The notes under the pieces: generated by a model
Seen by the model: the letters and a program-made list of their open reading frames with translations, nothing else
The model's database searches: none
Told to the model about the DNA's origin: nothing
Source of the DNA: Natronorubrum halalkaliphilum
GTDB taxonomy: Archaea; Halobacteriota; Halobacteria; Halobacteriales; Natrialbaceae
Assembly (NCBI RefSeq): GCF_009834785.1
Contig: NZ_WUYX01000053.1
Span: 134,656-198,655 of the forward strand
DNA length: 64,000 nucleotides
Reading direction: 5' to 3'
Program-made: the position numbers and the translations under genes
Shown: positions 1-10,687 of the stretch, one piece after another
Numbering within the stretch: position 1 is the first letter of the stretch
How the letters are laid out: every line of letters starts with the position of its first letter

Positions 1-108
1 CCGCAGAGACGGCGAACCGCGGCCCGACGGGACGACGGTACTGTCCGTCAGGAACGGGCGACCGTCTACGGACGAGAGCAGGTTGCGGACCACTACGTCC
101 GCGGTACG

Positions 109-558
109 TCACGTATCCATTCGAACGGTCACGACGGGGACCGGACTCCTGCGCACGACTTTTTCCGCGACGCTCCCCATCACCAGCCTGCCCGCTCCGG
201 ACCGCCCGTGGGTCCCCATGACGATCGCGTCGATTTCCTCGTCCGCGGCGTACTCGAGGATCTCCACGTCGGGCTTGCCGTACTCGATGGCCTCGACTGT
301 CTCGAGGTCGTGCTCCGCGGCCAGTTCGACGACCTCGTCGATAGCCTCCTGTCCTTCCGTTTTCTGTGCGTCCACGACCTCTCCGTGTTCGGCTGACGCC
401 GGTTCCGGACCTGCGGTAAATCCTCCCAGCGGGATGGGTTCGACGGCGTACACGGCGTGGACCGTCGCGCCGTGTTCGGCCGCCAGTTCGACTCCTTTCT
501 TCGCGGCGTTTCGTGCCGGTTCGCTCCCGTCCGTCGGAATCAGGATTCGCTCGAACAT
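109..558 (-). CDS. Universal stress protein, UspA family
   Basis: A 149-residue single-domain UspA protein, a nucleotide-binding fold thought to help cells survive stress. The N-terminus MFERILIPTDGSEPA carries the strand and Asp typical of the family, and the C-terminal part has the ATP-binding signature GTHGRSGAGRLVMGSVAEKV near residues 112-130 (G-2x-G-9x-G-S/T pattern). I chose the ATG at 558 over the upstream ATG at 609 because the UspA fold begins there and a TATA-like element lies about 30 bases upstream. It stands alone, with no obvious operon partner. Confidence 0.93.
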   Translation of the reverse strand: MFERILIPTDGSEPARNAAKKGVELAAEHGATVHAVYAVEPIPLGGFTAGPEPASAEHGEVVDAQKTEGQEAIDEVVELAAEHDLETVEAIEYGKPDVEILEYAADEEIDAIVMGTHGRSGAGRLVMGSVAEKVVRRSPVPVVTVRMDT

Positions 559-582
559 AGTAGGATTACCAATGCTACGAGT

Positions 583-600
583 TACCATATATCTATATTC
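583..600 (-). promoter_or_regulatory. Putative promoter of the UspA gene
   Basis: Read on the minus strand, this AT-rich stretch contains ATATAGATATATGG, centred roughly 30 bases upstream of the ATG at 558. That spacing fits an archaeal TATA box giving a transcript with little or no leader. Confidence 0.5.
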
Positions 601-681
601 GGTTCCCAATTATTGGTACTACAACGCTTTGTCCGGGAGATTGAAACAAATCACTGCTATCTTTCAGCAGGGAAAGGGGCG

Positions 682-852
682 TCAGGCTGTATTCGTCGTC
701 TCCCAGACCTCGAGACAGTCGTCGCTACAGAAGTACTCGTACGCCGCTTCTCCCTCCTCGAGTGACGTCACGACGCGTTGGTCGGAAGACGATGCGACGA
801 GTTCGCCACAGCTTCCACACGCCGGGGAATCCTCGTCAGTCGAATCAACCAT
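682..852 (-). CDS. Small CxxC-type zinc-finger-like protein
   Basis: A 56-residue acidic protein with two cysteine pairs, CGSC at residues 12-15 and CSDDC at 42-46, a spacing that suggests one bound zinc. Such small CPxCG-type proteins are common in haloarchaea and mostly uncharacterised. The start is the ATG at 852; the longer reading frame upstream has no haloarchaeal codon bias and is a shadow. The function is unknown. Confidence 0.7.
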   Translation of the reverse strand: MVDSTDEDSPACGSCGELVASSSDQRVVTSLEEGEAAYEYFCSDDCLEVWETTNTA

Positions 853-1126
853 CGAGTGAGTGAAAGGGCAAGACACACTTGAACGAACCTGTTGCGGCGG
901 TATCAGCCAGCGGCTGGAATACGGCGTCTTCAACGCCGTGAACCGAAATCGAGTTTCGACGAATGGGCGATCGTTCAGCGAGGATTGACTTCGGGGGTGG
1001 GCACTCAGTTGCAAGGGTGGACGGCGGTCGCGAGCCAAACCCGGTTGCCGGCCGTGTTCGGACAACTCGAGTACGGATTCCGGCGGCAGTAGCCTTATCG
1101 AGGGCGACGGCGTAGTTTGGTATGCG

Positions 1127-2434
1127 ATGTCACAGCAAGAAATCCAACAGGAGCTGAACGTCGACCAGTACACGCTCGGACTCGTCGGTCCCGACCAGGA
1201 GTGGGCGGGCACCGTCGCTGACGGCGGGACGATCACGACGTACACCCCGCCGGGCTGTTGGGGCCCGATGGTGACACCCGAGTTCCACGGCGGCCACGAG
1301 GTCACTCGTCCGGTTCGCGTCGAGGGCGCGGAGATCGGCGACGCCGTCGCGCTCCACATTCGAGACGTCGAGGTGACGAGCATGGCGACGAGCACCGGGT
1401 CGATGGCCGAGCGCGAGGGCGCCTTCGGCGACGACCCCTTCGTCGATCACCGCTGTCCCGAGTGCGGCACCGAATGGCCCGAGACGGTCGTCGAGGGGAC
1501 CGGCGAGGACGCGATCAAATGCGCCGACTGTGGCGCGAACGCCTCCTCTTTCGGCTTCGAGTACGGCTACACCGTGGCATTCGACGACGACCACACCGTC
1601 GGGGTCACGGTCGACGAGAACGGCGCACACGAACTCGCCGAAAACGCCGACGAGGTGATGGATATTCCCGAAAACTCCCGTCAACACCCGATCTTGCTGT
1701 ACGAGCCCGGCGAGATGCCCGGCACCCTCGGACGGCTGCGTCCGTTCATCGGAAACGTCGGGACGACGCCGCCGGTCACGATGCCGGACTCCCACAACGC
1801 GGGGGATTTCGGCCAGTCCCTCATCGGCGCCGAACACGACTACGGCGTCGAAACCGAAGACGACCTCGAGGCCCGCACGGACGGCCACATGGACATCCCG
1901 CAGGTCCGGGCGGGCGCGACGCTCATCTGTCCGGTCAAGGTCGACGGGGCCGGCGTCTACGTCGGCGACCTGCACGCCAACCAGGGCGACGGCGAACTCT
2001 CCCTGCACACGACGGACGTCAGCGGCACCGTCACGATGGACGTCGAGGTCATCGAGGACCTCGAGTTAGACGGCCCGGTTCTGCTGCCCCCCGAGGAGGA
2101 CCTTCCATTCATCAGCAAACCCTACAGCGACGAGGAACGCGAAGCGGGGGAGAAACTCGCCGCCAAGCACGGCGTCGACCTCGCGGACGATATGGGTCCC
2201 ATTCAGGTGGTCGGCTCGGGCGCGACCGTCAACGACGCGACCCAGAACGCATTCGACCGCGCGACGAAACTCCTCGACATGAGCGAAGGCGAGGTCCGCT
2301 CGCGGTGTACGTTCACCGGCGGCGTCCAGATCGGGCGCCTCCCCGGCGTCGTCCAACTCGATATGCTCGCGCCGATGGCCGTGCTCGAGGACCGCGGGAT
2401 CGCCCACCTGGTTCGCGAGCAGTACGGGCTATAG
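1127..2434 (+). CDS. Acetamidase/formamidase family protein
   Basis: A 435-residue member of the FmdA/AmdA amidohydrolase family, which hydrolyses short-chain amides such as formamide or acetamide to ammonia and the acid. Family features include the N-terminal segment with PPGCWGPMVTPE, the GDAVALHI motif, the GRLRPFIGNVGTTPP segment, and a C-terminal MAPMAVLED-like stretch. Residues about 108-140 hold two CxxC pairs (CPECG and CADCG), a zinc-ribbon-like insert not needed for the classical enzyme. It converges on the transducer gene downstream. The true substrate is not evident. Confidence 0.85.
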   Translation: MSQQEIQQELNVDQYTLGLVGPDQEWAGTVADGGTITTYTPPGCWGPMVTPEFHGGHEVTRPVRVEGAEIGDAVALHIRDVEVTSMATSTGSMAEREGAFGDDPFVDHRCPECGTEWPETVVEGTGEDAIKCADCGANASSFGFEYGYTVAFDDDHTVGVTVDENGAHELAENADEVMDIPENSRQHPILLYEPGEMPGTLGRLRPFIGNVGTTPPVTMPDSHNAGDFGQSLIGAEHDYGVETEDDLEARTDGHMDIPQVRAGATLICPVKVDGAGVYVGDLHANQGDGELSLHTTDVSGTVTMDVEVIEDLELDGPVLLPPEEDLPFISKPYSDEEREAGEKLAAKHGVDLADDMGPIQVVGSGATVNDATQNAFDRATKLLDMSEGEVRSRCTFTGGVQIGRLPGVVQLDMLAPMAVLEDRGIAHLVREQYGL

Positions 2435-2464
2435 TGTCGCGGCCCGACAAGAGGGGCACCGTCG

Positions 2465-4195
2465 TCAGTTCGTGACGGTGAACTCGTCCAGTCGCCCGTT
2501 CAGCTCCGTCGCGGTGTCCGACAGCGACCGTGCGGCGTCGGAAATCTCCGAAACCGTCGCGGTCTGTTCTTCGGCCGCCGCGGCGACGCTGTTCGTTTCT
2601 CTGAGGGTGCGCTCGCTCCGTTCGGTCGCCTCGTCGACCATCCCGACGACCTGCTGGCTCGTGTGTGCCTGTTCGTCGGTCGCCTCGTTGATCGACTGCA
2701 CACCGTCGTTAGCTTCCTGGACGTGGTCTGCGACCTCGTCCAGCACGGTCAGGCTCTCCTCGATCGTTTCGGCACCCTCGACGATATCCCGCTGCATGCC
2801 CCGAATCTCCTCGACGGCCTCCTGGGCGGCTGTCTGGACGTCGGTCACCATCTCGTCGACTTCCCGCGTCGCGTCGCCGGTCTCGTCGGAGAGCGACTTG
2901 ATCTCGTTTGCGACGACCGCAAATCGGCTCCCGTCCTGGCCCGACCGAGCGGCTTCGATCGACGCGTTGACCGCGAGCAAGTTCGTCTCCTCCGCGATCT
3001 CGTCGATCAGTTCGACCACGTCGCTGACTTCCGCCAGTTCCGCGTCGAGCGCTTCGATCCGATCGACGACCGTGCTCGAGCGACGCTCGATGCGCTCGAG
3101 TTCCGCGAGCGCGCTGGCGGCCGTCTCTCGGCCGGACTGTGATCGCTCGGCCGCCCGGTCGGAGAGATCCGCGACGCCGTCAGCCGTCGCGGCGATCTCC
3201 TCGATCGTCGCCGACAGATCTCCCATCTCCCCGAGGACTTCCTCGAAGCGCTCGTTTTGCTCCTCGGTCGCGATTGAGATTTCTTCCGACGAATCGCTGA
3301 CCGCCGCGCTCGCGTCCTCCATCTCGGCGACGCTCGTCGAGACCTCCGTCCCGACCCGGTCGACTTCGTCCGCGAGCGTCTGGACGCCGTGGAGCGTCGC
3401 TTCGACGTCGTCGAGCATCGCGTTCAACCCGTCGGCGATCTCGGCCATCGCCTCGTGGTCGCTTTCGACCGTCGCGCGGTGGGTGAAGTCACCGTCTGCA
3501 CAGCGCTCTAGGACCCGGCGAATCCGTTCAGCGTCGGCCTCCAGCGTTTCGTTTCGCTGCTCGACCGCCGTTCGCTGCCGTTCGATTCGTTCGCGGCTCG
3601 TCTCGAGGTCGTCGATCCGACGCTGGAGCCCGGTCTGCATCGCCGCCAGCGACTCGCCGAACTCGCCGGGGACGTCTTCGTCCAGCACGTCGGCCTCGAA
3701 CTCCTCTCGAGCGAGGGCGTCGGCCTGGTTCGCAACCGTCGTCAGCGACGCGTGCATCGTGCCGAACGAGCGCTGGAGCCGGCCGATCTCGTCGGCCTGC
3801 TCCGTCTCCGGTGGCCGCCGGTCGAGATCGCCGTTCGCGACGTGGTCGGCGACGTCCTGTAGCTCCTCAAGCGGCCGGATGACGTCCGATCGCGCGATCA
3901 GAATCGTGTTGACGAACGCGACGACCGCGAGGACGAAGACAACGCCGGTGAGCACGATCTGTGCGGTCGGAAAGACGGTAAACGCCTCCCTCGGGCCGAG
4001 AAAGACGAGCGGTAGTGCGAACACCGCCAGCGTCGAGAGAAACTGTAGCAACACCGCTGCGGTCATCTTCCGCTCGACGCTCCCGGCGATTCCAAGCCGA
4101 TCCATCGTTCCCCACAACAGCGATTCGTACCGGTCCCGGACCGACCCAACGGAGAGCGCTGACAGCTCCGTTCCCGCAGTAGAACGCGTTGACAT
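2465..4195 (-). CDS. Methyl-accepting chemotaxis transducer without extracellular domain
   Basis: A 576-residue haloarchaeal transducer (Htr-type). Two hydrophobic helices (about residues 48-70 and 82-104) are joined by only a short loop, so there is no extracellular sensor. A HAMP domain, a coiled coil with a second HAMP-like segment, and the methyl-accepting signalling domain follow; the hairpin tip contains [17 protein letters not shown]. With no periplasmic domain it may sense membrane or cytoplasmic signals or a membrane partner such as a rhodopsin, though no opsin gene is adjacent. The ATG at 4195 is chosen because a TATA box lies 27 bases upstream; the upstream ATG at 4243 would overlap it. 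Confidence 0.92.
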   Translation of the reverse strand: MSTRSTAGTELSALSVGSVRDRYESLLWGTMDRLGIAGSVERKMTAAVLLQFLSTLAVFALPLVFLGPREAFTVFPTAQIVLTGVVFVLAVVAFVNTILIARSDVIRPLEELQDVADHVANGDLDRRPPETEQADEIGRLQRSFGTMHASLTTVANQADALAREEFEADVLDEDVPGEFGESLAAMQTGLQRRIDDLETSRERIERQRTAVEQRNETLEADAERIRRVLERCADGDFTHRATVESDHEAMAEIADGLNAMLDDVEATLHGVQTLADEVDRVGTEVSTSVAEMEDASAAVSDSSEEISIATEEQNERFEEVLGEMGDLSATIEEIAATADGVADLSDRAAERSQSGRETAASALAELERIERRSSTVVDRIEALDAELAEVSDVVELIDEIAEETNLLAVNASIEAARSGQDGSRFAVVANEIKSLSDETGDATREVDEMVTDVQTAAQEAVEEIRGMQRDIVEGAETIEESLTVLDEVADHVQEANDGVQSINEATDEQAHTSQQVVGMVDEATERSERTLRETNSVAAAAEEQTATVSEISDAARSLSDTATELNGRLDEFTVTN

Positions 4196-4215
4196 ACCAG
4201 CACAACTCGCGCTAC

Positions 4216-4234
4216 GGTACTTATACTGGTCGAG
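4216..4234 (-). promoter_or_regulatory. TATA-box promoter of the transducer gene
   Basis: The minus strand reads ACCAGTATAAGTACCG, with the TATA core at 4218-4225 centred 27 bases upstream of the ATG at 4195. The spacing predicts a leaderless transcript and supports that start. Confidence 0.6.
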
Positions 4235-4414
4235 AATTACCACGTTCGTGTAATATCCGGTACGGCGGGAGAAGAACGCGTGCGGGCGTTGTTTCCGGTG
4301 TGCAGCCTCCCCCGCCGCCGGCGAACGGGAACGGAGTGACTCGAGAACGAGTCGCTCGTCGGCCGGAAAGAAAACCGCCTCGAGAACGCTCCGAGACGCC
4401 TCGAAAAATCGGGA

Positions 4415-4627
4415 TCAGTCGTCGCTCGGTTCGGCGCTGGTGGTCGGCGACGAGGAAGACGGCGCGTTCAACTGGTCGGCCCACGACGAGGAGACCAGCG
4501 GTGCGACGGCGAGAAAGACCATCGCGAGAACGAACACCGTAAGCATAACGCTCGCGACGACCGTGACACCGGCCGTGAGGTTGAACAGGACGATACTTGC
4601 GCCAATTCCACTGGAAGCGAGGGTCAT
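4415..4627 (-). CDS. Small two-helix membrane protein
   Basis: A 70-residue hypothetical protein starting at the ATG at 4627. Residues about 5-25 and 28-50 are hydrophobic and probably form two membrane helices. A Ser/Pro/Asp-rich C-terminal tail follows, as in many haloarchaeal small membrane proteins. It lies between purC and the transducer, all on the minus strand. I do not recognise the family. Confidence 0.55.
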   Translation of the reverse strand: MTLASSGIGASIVLFNLTAGVTVVASVMLTVFVLAMVFLAVAPLVSSSWADQLNAPSSSSPTTSAEPSDD

Positions 4628-4825
4628 CGACTCTCTACAGAGAGATATCGAGTCCTGGCATATGAGGATTACTGTGTCAGCCGGCGGATGGTAAGCGATA
4701 CCGAAGTGCACACAGGTCGGTTCGAACGCGTGACTGAACGTCGGTCCCGGCCGTCGCCGGAGCCGGACACCCGTGACAGCATTCGGAGACGAACGCAGGA
4801 GCTGTGAGCAGGCAGGTGCGAGCGG

Positions 4826-5854
4826 CTACAGACGCTGCACCGCGCCGATCGCACTCGAGAGCGGCGGCGCCTCGAACAGTTCCTTTCCGGTGTAGGCGTT
4901 GGCCCCCGCACAGTACAGATCGCGAGCGGTTTCGACGACGCCCTCCTCGAGCGGTTCGGGTTCGACATCACAGAGCGACTTCCAGTCGGCGATATCCTCC
5001 CGTTTCGCCTCGGCCTTCGCGGCCTCGACGGCCTGGACCCACTCGGGTTGGGTGCGCTTGTGATACTGTCGAAGGACCTCCTTGGAGAGTTGGGTCCCCT
5101 CGTAGCTAAAGCGGTTTTCGTCGAAGGTGCCGACGACGTCGGCGACCCGAATCTCACCCTGGTAGTACAGACACTCGATCTTGCCGTCTTCGTGGACCAG
5201 ATCGGCCGCCTCGGCCTGTTCGGTGACGATCCGATTGACTTCGAGCGCGACCGACTCGAGGTCGTCGATGCTCGCCTCGCCCGCGATCGAATCGGCTTCC
5301 TCGCGGTCGAGTTGTCGATCTCCCTCCTCGTACTTCGTGGTGAATTCGACGATCGGTTCCGCGAGATCGACGGCCTCCTCGGGCCACGCCTCGAGGTCGA
5401 GTCCGTGATCCGCCGGCTCGGTCCGGCGGCGGAGACTCGAGCCGACCGGAACGCGGTTTCGGAAGACGACCTCGAGCGGGATGAGATAGTTCTCGCCGGC
5501 CGCCTCGTGGTAGCGGTCGTAATCGTATTCCCGCCCGTCGTTGGGGAGATCGGGAACCTGCGTGAGGTCGATGGCCATCTCCCAAGGCGGGCGGGACGCA
5601 TCCTCGAGTTGGAGTACGTCGCCGTTCTCGACGACGCCGCGGTAGTGGGTCGGGACGCCTTCGGACTCGAGGAGTTCGAAGTTGAACGCGCCCATCGTAC
5701 AGAGGCTCGCACCCTTTTCGGGAATCTGATCGGGCATCTGTCCCCAGTCGAACACCGAGTACGCGTCGGTGAAGACGAACGAACCGCGACCGAGCGAGTC
5801 GGACGTAGCCGGTTCCTCGATTCGGAACTCCTTGACGCTCGTCACGAAATCCAC
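4826..5854 (-). CDS. purC: SAICAR synthetase (phosphoribosylaminoimidazole-succinocarboxamide synthase)
   Basis: A 342-residue enzyme of de novo purine synthesis that joins CAIR and aspartate with ATP to give SAICAR. The N-terminal segment [20 protein letters not shown] matches the haloarchaeal PurC signature. Further motifs are [19 protein letters not shown], the substrate-site [11 protein letters not shown], and a late [15 protein letters not shown]. The length fits haloarchaeal PurC, which is longer than bacterial forms. It is divergent from the transducer at 6095 and is not in an operon with other pur genes here. Confidence 0.93.
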   Translation of the reverse strand: MDFVTSVKEFRIEEPATSDSLGRGSFVFTDAYSVFDWGQMPDQIPEKGASLCTMGAFNFELLESEGVPTHYRGVVENGDVLQLEDASRPPWEMAIDLTQVPDLPNDGREYDYDRYHEAAGENYLIPLEVVFRNRVPVGSSLRRRTEPADHGLDLEAWPEEAVDLAEPIVEFTTKYEEGDRQLDREEADSIAGEASIDDLESVALEVNRIVTEQAEAADLVHEDGKIECLYYQGEIRVADVVGTFDENRFSYEGTQLSKEVLRQYHKRTQPEWVQAVEAAKAEAKREDIADWKSLCDVEPEPLEEGVVETARDLYCAGANAYTGKELFEAPPLSSAIGAVQRL

Positions 5855-6094
5855 CTCCGGAGCGTCGAAATCGACGTTCCTGCTGGACGGGTCGAAATCA
5901 CGCCTGGCACCTCGAGTCGGAATGAGCAGCGTCGTTCATATCGAAATCCCCGGTGCGGTGACTCAAGAAGGTTTCAGTATCCGTCGGCTCGCCTCTTCGA
6001 TAGGTATTTCGCCGCGCGTTCGTGTATGAGCGTGCCAAACTCGGGAGCGAAGGGGCCACAAACTCTTTTTGGTGACGGCGGAATCTTCACCAAA

Positions 6095-8635
6095 ATGGCA
6101 ACAGTATGGCAGCGGCTCGTCCCCGAACGGATTCGGGCGAGTTACGTCGCGAAGTTCGCGCTGGTAATTTGTGTTGTATTGATCGTTACTGTCGCTGCTG
6201 CGCTCTTTTTCTACGCAGACATCACCGGGCAGATCACGGACAACGCGCAAGACCAGATGGAGCTCACGGCCGAAGACGAGGCCGGCGAGTTCAGCGCGCT
6301 GATTGAGAATCACGAACAGACCGCGTGGACGCTTTCCTCGACCGAGGTGCTGCTCAACGGCTCTGACGAGGAAATCGAATCGAGACTATCGGACGAACGT
6401 CGGAACGCACAGGGAACGATACATTCGATACATCACTTCGATCTGGACACGAATCAAATCACCCACAGTAGCGATGCCAGTGCGGTCGGAACGGACGTGT
6501 CGACGTTCGAGATGGATATTCACGTGACGTCTCTGGGCGGCGACGAAATCGTCCAGCTAGAATACAGCGGCAATCTGAACGTCGATTCGACGTTCACCGA
6601 TGCGTTCGAACACGACGGTGAGGAGTTTATCGCCTTCCTTAGCCCGGTCGAAGATCAGGATACCGCCGTGATGATTATGAGTTCCGCCACCGATCTGGCA
6701 GCAGCTTCCAGCGGATCGAACGAAGACGGCTACACCGAAATCATCGATAGCAGTGCCGGCGACGTGATGATGTCCGAAGACGAGACAGCCATCCGCGAAC
6801 CGTATCGTGGGGGGCTCGAGAGCGAGGTACTGAGCGCGATGACGACCGAACTCGGCGAGGGCGGGCTCAACGAAACGGATAACGACGACTCCGGCACCAT
6901 CGAGTACGAGGATACCGACGAACTCGCAGCCTACGCGACCGTCCCGGGAACGGACTGGGTACTCGTCTCACATACGCCCCAGTCGAACGCCTACGCGCTC
7001 GCCGATGACGTTGCGACCTCGTTGGTCGCCCTGATCGGGATCGCACTCGTCGGCTTCCTCGCCATCGGTGCGACGATCGGTCGCTCGACGGCGAACGCGA
7101 TGGACGAACTATCCGAAAACGCCACCGCGCTCTCTCGAGGCGAGACGGACATCGATATCGCGACCGAGGGCCGGATCGACGAGGTCGGACACGTCCGCGA
7201 CTCCTTCGAGGGAATCCGCCAGTACCTGGAGACGGCGTCCGATCAGGCCGACGCGATCACCCGTCAGGAGTTCGACGACCCCGTCCTCAAAAAGGAGGTC
7301 CCCGGCCAGCTCGGCGAGTCACTCGAGGTGATGCAGGCTGACCTCGAGGCGTACATCGACGATCTGGAGGCGTCCAAAGCCGATGTCGAGGCGTCCAAAG
7401 AGCGGGCGACCGAGGCGCGCCGCGAAGCCGAAGCGCTCGCCGACTCCCTCGAGCGGACGGCCGCCGAGTTCGCGGCCGTGATGAACGAGGCCGCCAACGG
7501 GGACTTCACGCAGCGACTCGACGCTGACGTCGACAACGAGGCGATGGCCGAGATCGCAACCGCGTTCAACGAGATGCTCGAGGATCTGGAGGGGACGATC
7601 GTCGACATTCAGGCGCTGGCCGAGGACGTCGATCGCGTCAGCGCGGACGTGACGGGACAGGTCGAGGAGATCGAGAAGGCGAGCGGAGAGGTCAGCCGCT
7701 CCGCCGAGGAGATCGCGACGGCGACGGCCGAACAGAGCGATCGGTTCCAGGAGGTCTACGGCGAGATGAACGATCTCTCGGCGACCGTCGAGGAGATCGC
7801 GGCCACGGCCGACGACGTCGCGAGCGTCTCCGACAAAGCCGCCACGCAGGCCGACGTCGCCGGCGACGCGAGCAGCGAGATCCGGACCGAAATGAACCAC
7901 CTCGAGCAGCGGGCCGAGGCGATCACCGAACAGGTCTCCCAGCTAGACGCGGAGATGGGCGAGATCAGGGAGATCGTCGATCTGATCGACGACATCGCCG
8001 AGCAGACGAACCTGCTCGCGCTCAACGCGTCGATCGAAGCCGCTTCGGCCGGCGAGGACGGCAACGGGTTCGCCGTCGTCGCCAACGAGGTCAAGTCCCT
8101 TGCCGAGGAGACGGGCGACGCGACACAGGAGGTTGACGACCTGATCAGCAACGTCGAAGCGTCGGTCGATCAGACCGTCGCGGAGATCGATCGCATGCGC
8201 GAACAGGTCGACGACGGTGCCGACGTCGTCGACGACGGCATCGAAGCCATCGACGCGATCACCGAACAGGTCGCGGAGGCGAACGCCGGCGTCCAGTCGA
8301 TCAACGAGGCGACCGACGAACAGGCTCGCGCCAGCGAACGGGTCGTCACTATGGTCGACGAAGCGACCGACAGCAGCGAGGAGACGAAAACCGAAACGGA
8401 AAACGTCGCCGCGGCGGCCGAAGAACAGACCGCGACCGTCTCCGACGTATCGACCGGCGCGCAGTCGCTCACCGAGATGGCCGACGACCTCCGGCGCTCT
8501 CTCGACGAGTTCACCGTCAGCGAGGCGGGCCACGATATCGACGAGGACGATATCGTACTCAGAGACGAGTTCGAGGACGACACCCGGAACTCAGACGGCG
8601 ATATCGTGCTCAAACACGACGAGAACGAGCACTAA
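6095..8635 (+). CDS. Methyl-accepting chemotaxis transducer with extracellular sensor domain
   Basis: An 846-residue Htr-type transducer. Helix 1 is at about residues 15-38, an extracellular domain of roughly 250 residues (probably Cache-like) follows, then helix 2 around 308-330, HAMP, coiled coil and the methyl-accepting domain. The hairpin tip contains [17 protein letters not shown] near residue 640. The acidic C-tail carries two DDIVL/GDIVL-type motifs. The ATG at 6095 gives a proper N-terminal membrane anchor; the open frame extends far upstream, antisense to purC, and that extension is a shadow. The ligand cannot be inferred. Confidence 0.93.
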   Translation: MATVWQRLVPERIRASYVAKFALVICVVLIVTVAAALFFYADITGQITDNAQDQMELTAEDEAGEFSALIENHEQTAWTLSSTEVLLNGSDEEIESRLSDERRNAQGTIHSIHHFDLDTNQITHSSDASAVGTDVSTFEMDIHVTSLGGDEIVQLEYSGNLNVDSTFTDAFEHDGEEFIAFLSPVEDQDTAVMIMSSATDLAAASSGSNEDGYTEIIDSSAGDVMMSEDETAIREPYRGGLESEVLSAMTTELGEGGLNETDNDDSGTIEYEDTDELAAYATVPGTDWVLVSHTPQSNAYALADDVATSLVALIGIALVGFLAIGATIGRSTANAMDELSENATALSRGETDIDIATEGRIDEVGHVRDSFEGIRQYLETASDQADAITRQEFDDPVLKKEVPGQLGESLEVMQADLEAYIDDLEASKADVEASKERATEARREAEALADSLERTAAEFAAVMNEAANGDFTQRLDADVDNEAMAEIATAFNEMLEDLEGTIVDIQALAEDVDRVSADVTGQVEEIEKASGEVSRSAEEIATATAEQSDRFQEVYGEMNDLSATVEEIAATADDVASVSDKAATQADVAGDASSEIRTEMNHLEQRAEAITEQVSQLDAEMGEIREIVDLIDDIAEQTNLLALNASIEAASAGEDGNGFAVVANEVKSLAEETGDATQEVDDLISNVEASVDQTVAEIDRMREQVDDGADVVDDGIEAIDAITEQVAEANAGVQSINEATDEQARASERVVTMVDEATDSSEETKTETENVAAAAEEQTATVSDVSTGAQSLTEMADDLRRSLDEFTVSEAGHDIDEDDIVLRDEFEDDTRNSDGDIVLKHDENEH

Positions 8636-8761
8636 CTCGAGGCGAACGAGGAGGGCCAACAGTTACGAGGCGACCGACGCTACCGAGCCACCGATCGGAC
8701 ACGAGGCTCGCCCCGTGTCAAGACACCACGCTTTTCTCACTGTACCGGTATCGTTTCACCG

Positions 8762-10144
8762 ATGGAGCGACCGGTGACCGAGGCCGATCTCACGTTCGAT
8801 CACGTTCCCCAGACCGATCAGTCGTTCGAGAACGCGCTCGCCAAAGCGCGCGCCGGCGACCGACTGACGGTCGCGGACGCGATCGAGTTACTGACGACGG
8901 GTACGGAGGACGGCGGCATCGACCAGCGACGCAAGGAAAAGGTCCTCGAGGCCGCCGACCGACGCCGCGCCGACATCGTCGGTGAGGAGGTCACCTTCAC
9001 CGCGAACCTGAACAACAACGTCACGACCGCCTGCAACGTGGGGTGTCTGTTCTGTAACTTCAAAGACGCTGCACACACCTTCGAGCGTGACACCGAAATG
9101 GAGAGCGCGGGCTTTACGAAGACGCCGAGCGAGTCCCGCGAAGTCGTCGCCGACGCCGTTTCCCGCGGGATCTACGAGGTCTGTTCGGTCTCCGGTCTCC
9201 ACCCCGCGTTCGCCCTCGACGAGGAACACCGCGAGATCCTCGAGGCCCACCCCGATCCGAAAGCGGTCAATTACAAGCCGCCCGAACGGTACGAGACCAG
9301 CCCCGGCACCTACGTCGAACAGCTATCGGCGATGAGCGTCGACGGCGTCCACGTCCACTCGATGACGCCCGAAGAGGGGTACCACGCCCGCCGCGGCACG
9401 GACTGGTCCTACGAGGAAGTCTACGGTCGACTCAAAGAAGCCGGTCTCGACACCGTTCCCGGCACGGCCGCCGAGATCCTCGTCGACGAGGTCCGGGAGG
9501 TCATCTGTCCCGGCAAGATCGGCACCGAGGACTGGCTCGAGGCCATGGAGGCCGCCGCGAACGTCGGACTGGGCCTCACGGCGACGATCATGTACGGCCA
9601 CGTCGAGAACGAGGCCCACCGCGCCATGCATCTACAACGGATTCGTGACCTTCAGGAACGCGTCGACGGCGCGATCACGGAGTTCGTCCCCCTCTCCTTT
9701 ATCCACCAGAACACGCCGCTGTTCGAACACGACGTCGTCTCCGGCGGCGCCTCCCAGGACGAGGACGAACTGATGATCGCCGTCTCGCGACTCTTCCTCG
9801 ACAACATCGATCACGTTCAGTCCTCATGGGTCAAGTACGGCGACGAACAGGGGCTGAAGATGTTGAACTGCGGGGCCGACGACTACATGGGAACGATCCT
9901 CTCCGAGGAGATTACGACGCGGGCGGGCGGAACCCACGGCGAGTTCCGCTCGTTCGCGGACTACGTCGAGATGATCACGTCGATCGGTCGGATCCCGGTC
10001 GAGCGCTCGACCGACTACGAGTCGCGCCGCGTCATCGACCCCGACGACCCACCCTTCGGTCCGCAGCTCGGACCGAAGGCGGACGGGACGCCGTTGCTCG
10101 GTGCAGACGACCTCGAGGACGGAACGGTCGCGGCCGACGACTGA
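8762..10144 (+). CDS. cofH: F0 synthase subunit 2 (5-amino-6-uracil transferase)
   Basis: A 460-residue radical SAM enzyme. With CofG it makes F0 (7,8-didemethyl-8-hydroxy-5-deazariboflavin), the chromophore of coenzyme F420, from a ribityl-uracil and tyrosine. The iron-sulfur motif CNVGCLFC (CxxxCxxC) sits near residues 91-98, followed by the TIM-barrel. The segments GTAAEILVDEVREVICPGK and EFVPLSFIHQNTPL are typical of CofH/MqnC-like enzymes. cofG lies about 0.6 kb downstream on the other strand, so the two are convergent rather than co-transcribed. Its TGA stop falls inside a repeat arm (10142). Confidence 0.95.
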   Translation: MERPVTEADLTFDHVPQTDQSFENALAKARAGDRLTVADAIELLTTGTEDGGIDQRRKEKVLEAADRRRADIVGEEVTFTANLNNNVTTACNVGCLFCNFKDAAHTFERDTEMESAGFTKTPSESREVVADAVSRGIYEVCSVSGLHPAFALDEEHREILEAHPDPKAVNYKPPERYETSPGTYVEQLSAMSVDGVHVHSMTPEEGYHARRGTDWSYEEVYGRLKEAGLDTVPGTAAEILVDEVREVICPGKIGTEDWLEAMEAAANVGLGLTATIMYGHVENEAHRAMHLQRIRDLQERVDGAITEFVPLSFIHQNTPLFEHDVVSGGASQDEDELMIAVSRLFLDNIDHVQSSWVKYGDEQGLKMLNCGADDYMGTILSEEITTRAGGTHGEFRSFADYVEMITSIGRIPVERSTDYESRRVIDPDDPPFGPQLGPKADGTPLLGADDLEDGTVAADD

Positions 10145-10240
10145 GACGGTTTGCTGTAACGATTTACCGGTGGGACCGCAAGCGTCCTGCGTCCCCATCG
10201 GAAATGACATGGATCAGGCAGTATGAGACGGACCGCTGTA
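10142..10240. repeat. Degenerate copy of the TGATACGG terminal-repeat element
   Basis: A left-type arm TGAGACGGTTTGCTGTAA begins exactly at the cofH stop codon (10142-10144). An internal imperfect hairpin follows (GGGACC...GTCCCC region near 10172-10195). A second arm-like stretch in the same orientation, TGAGACGGACCGCTGTA, starts at 10224. The expected right arm is poorly preserved, so this copy is classed as degenerate. Confidence 0.5.
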
Positions 10241-10379
10241 CGTCAGTAACGGGAACGATCACGAGCGGTCTTGCGGTCGTCCCCACAGGTCCTCACGGGA
10301 CTCGCAGATGGAGCGAAACCGGCTGCCAGCAGTTCGCCCGAGGGCGACCTTTTTGCGGCTGTCGGTCGTGGCCCTCGAT

Positions 10380-10658
10380 ATGAACCACCTCTTCCAGACC
10401 GACGACGACAGCTGGCGACTCCCCAATCACGCCCACGTCGTCGTCTACGAGCGCGAGGAAAGCGATCGCGGCCTGCTGACGATCTACGACTGCGGGGCCG
10501 CCCAGAAGCCGCCGAAAGCGCAGTTGCTCGGCACCCTCGAGTCGATCGATGCACCCGCCGAAGTCGAACCGCAGCCGACGGGGAAAATCGTGAAACTCCG
10601 CGACGAAGCGACGCTCGAGGAATCATCCCCCGATCGATTCCGAATCGTCGAGTCCTGA
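10380..10658 (+). CDS. Small conserved-looking haloarchaeal protein
   Basis: A 92-residue acidic protein beginning MNHLFQTDDDSWRLPNHAHV. The ATG at 10380 is preceded by CTTTTTGCGG centred about 27 bases upstream, a good archaeal TATA position, so the gene is probably expressed from a leaderless transcript. It lies between the convergent cofH and cofG genes, flanked on both sides by copies of the same repeat element. There are no membrane segments and no recognised domain; a link to F420 is possible only by position. Confidence 0.6.
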   Translation: MNHLFQTDDDSWRLPNHAHVVVYEREESDRGLLTIYDCGAAQKPPKAQLLGTLESIDAPAEVEPQPTGKIVKLRDEATLEESSPDRFRIVES

Positions 10659-10687
10659 CGGTGTTGGCGGTTCGCGGACGGGACCGC

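Noticed and set aside
892-1092. Possible 66-residue gene upstream of the acetamidase
   Set aside because: The composition is basic and Gln/Arg-rich, unlike haloarchaeal proteins, and I see no TATA element or family resemblance.
4700-4725. GGTTCGAAC stretch resembling a tRNA T-loop
   Set aside because: No acceptor, D or anticodon stems can be folded around it. No other position gave a tRNA or rRNA signature either.
5048-6094. Open frame extending the second transducer about 1 kb upstream
   Set aside because: It runs antisense to purC. The transducer's membrane anchor and family similarity start at the ATG at 6095.
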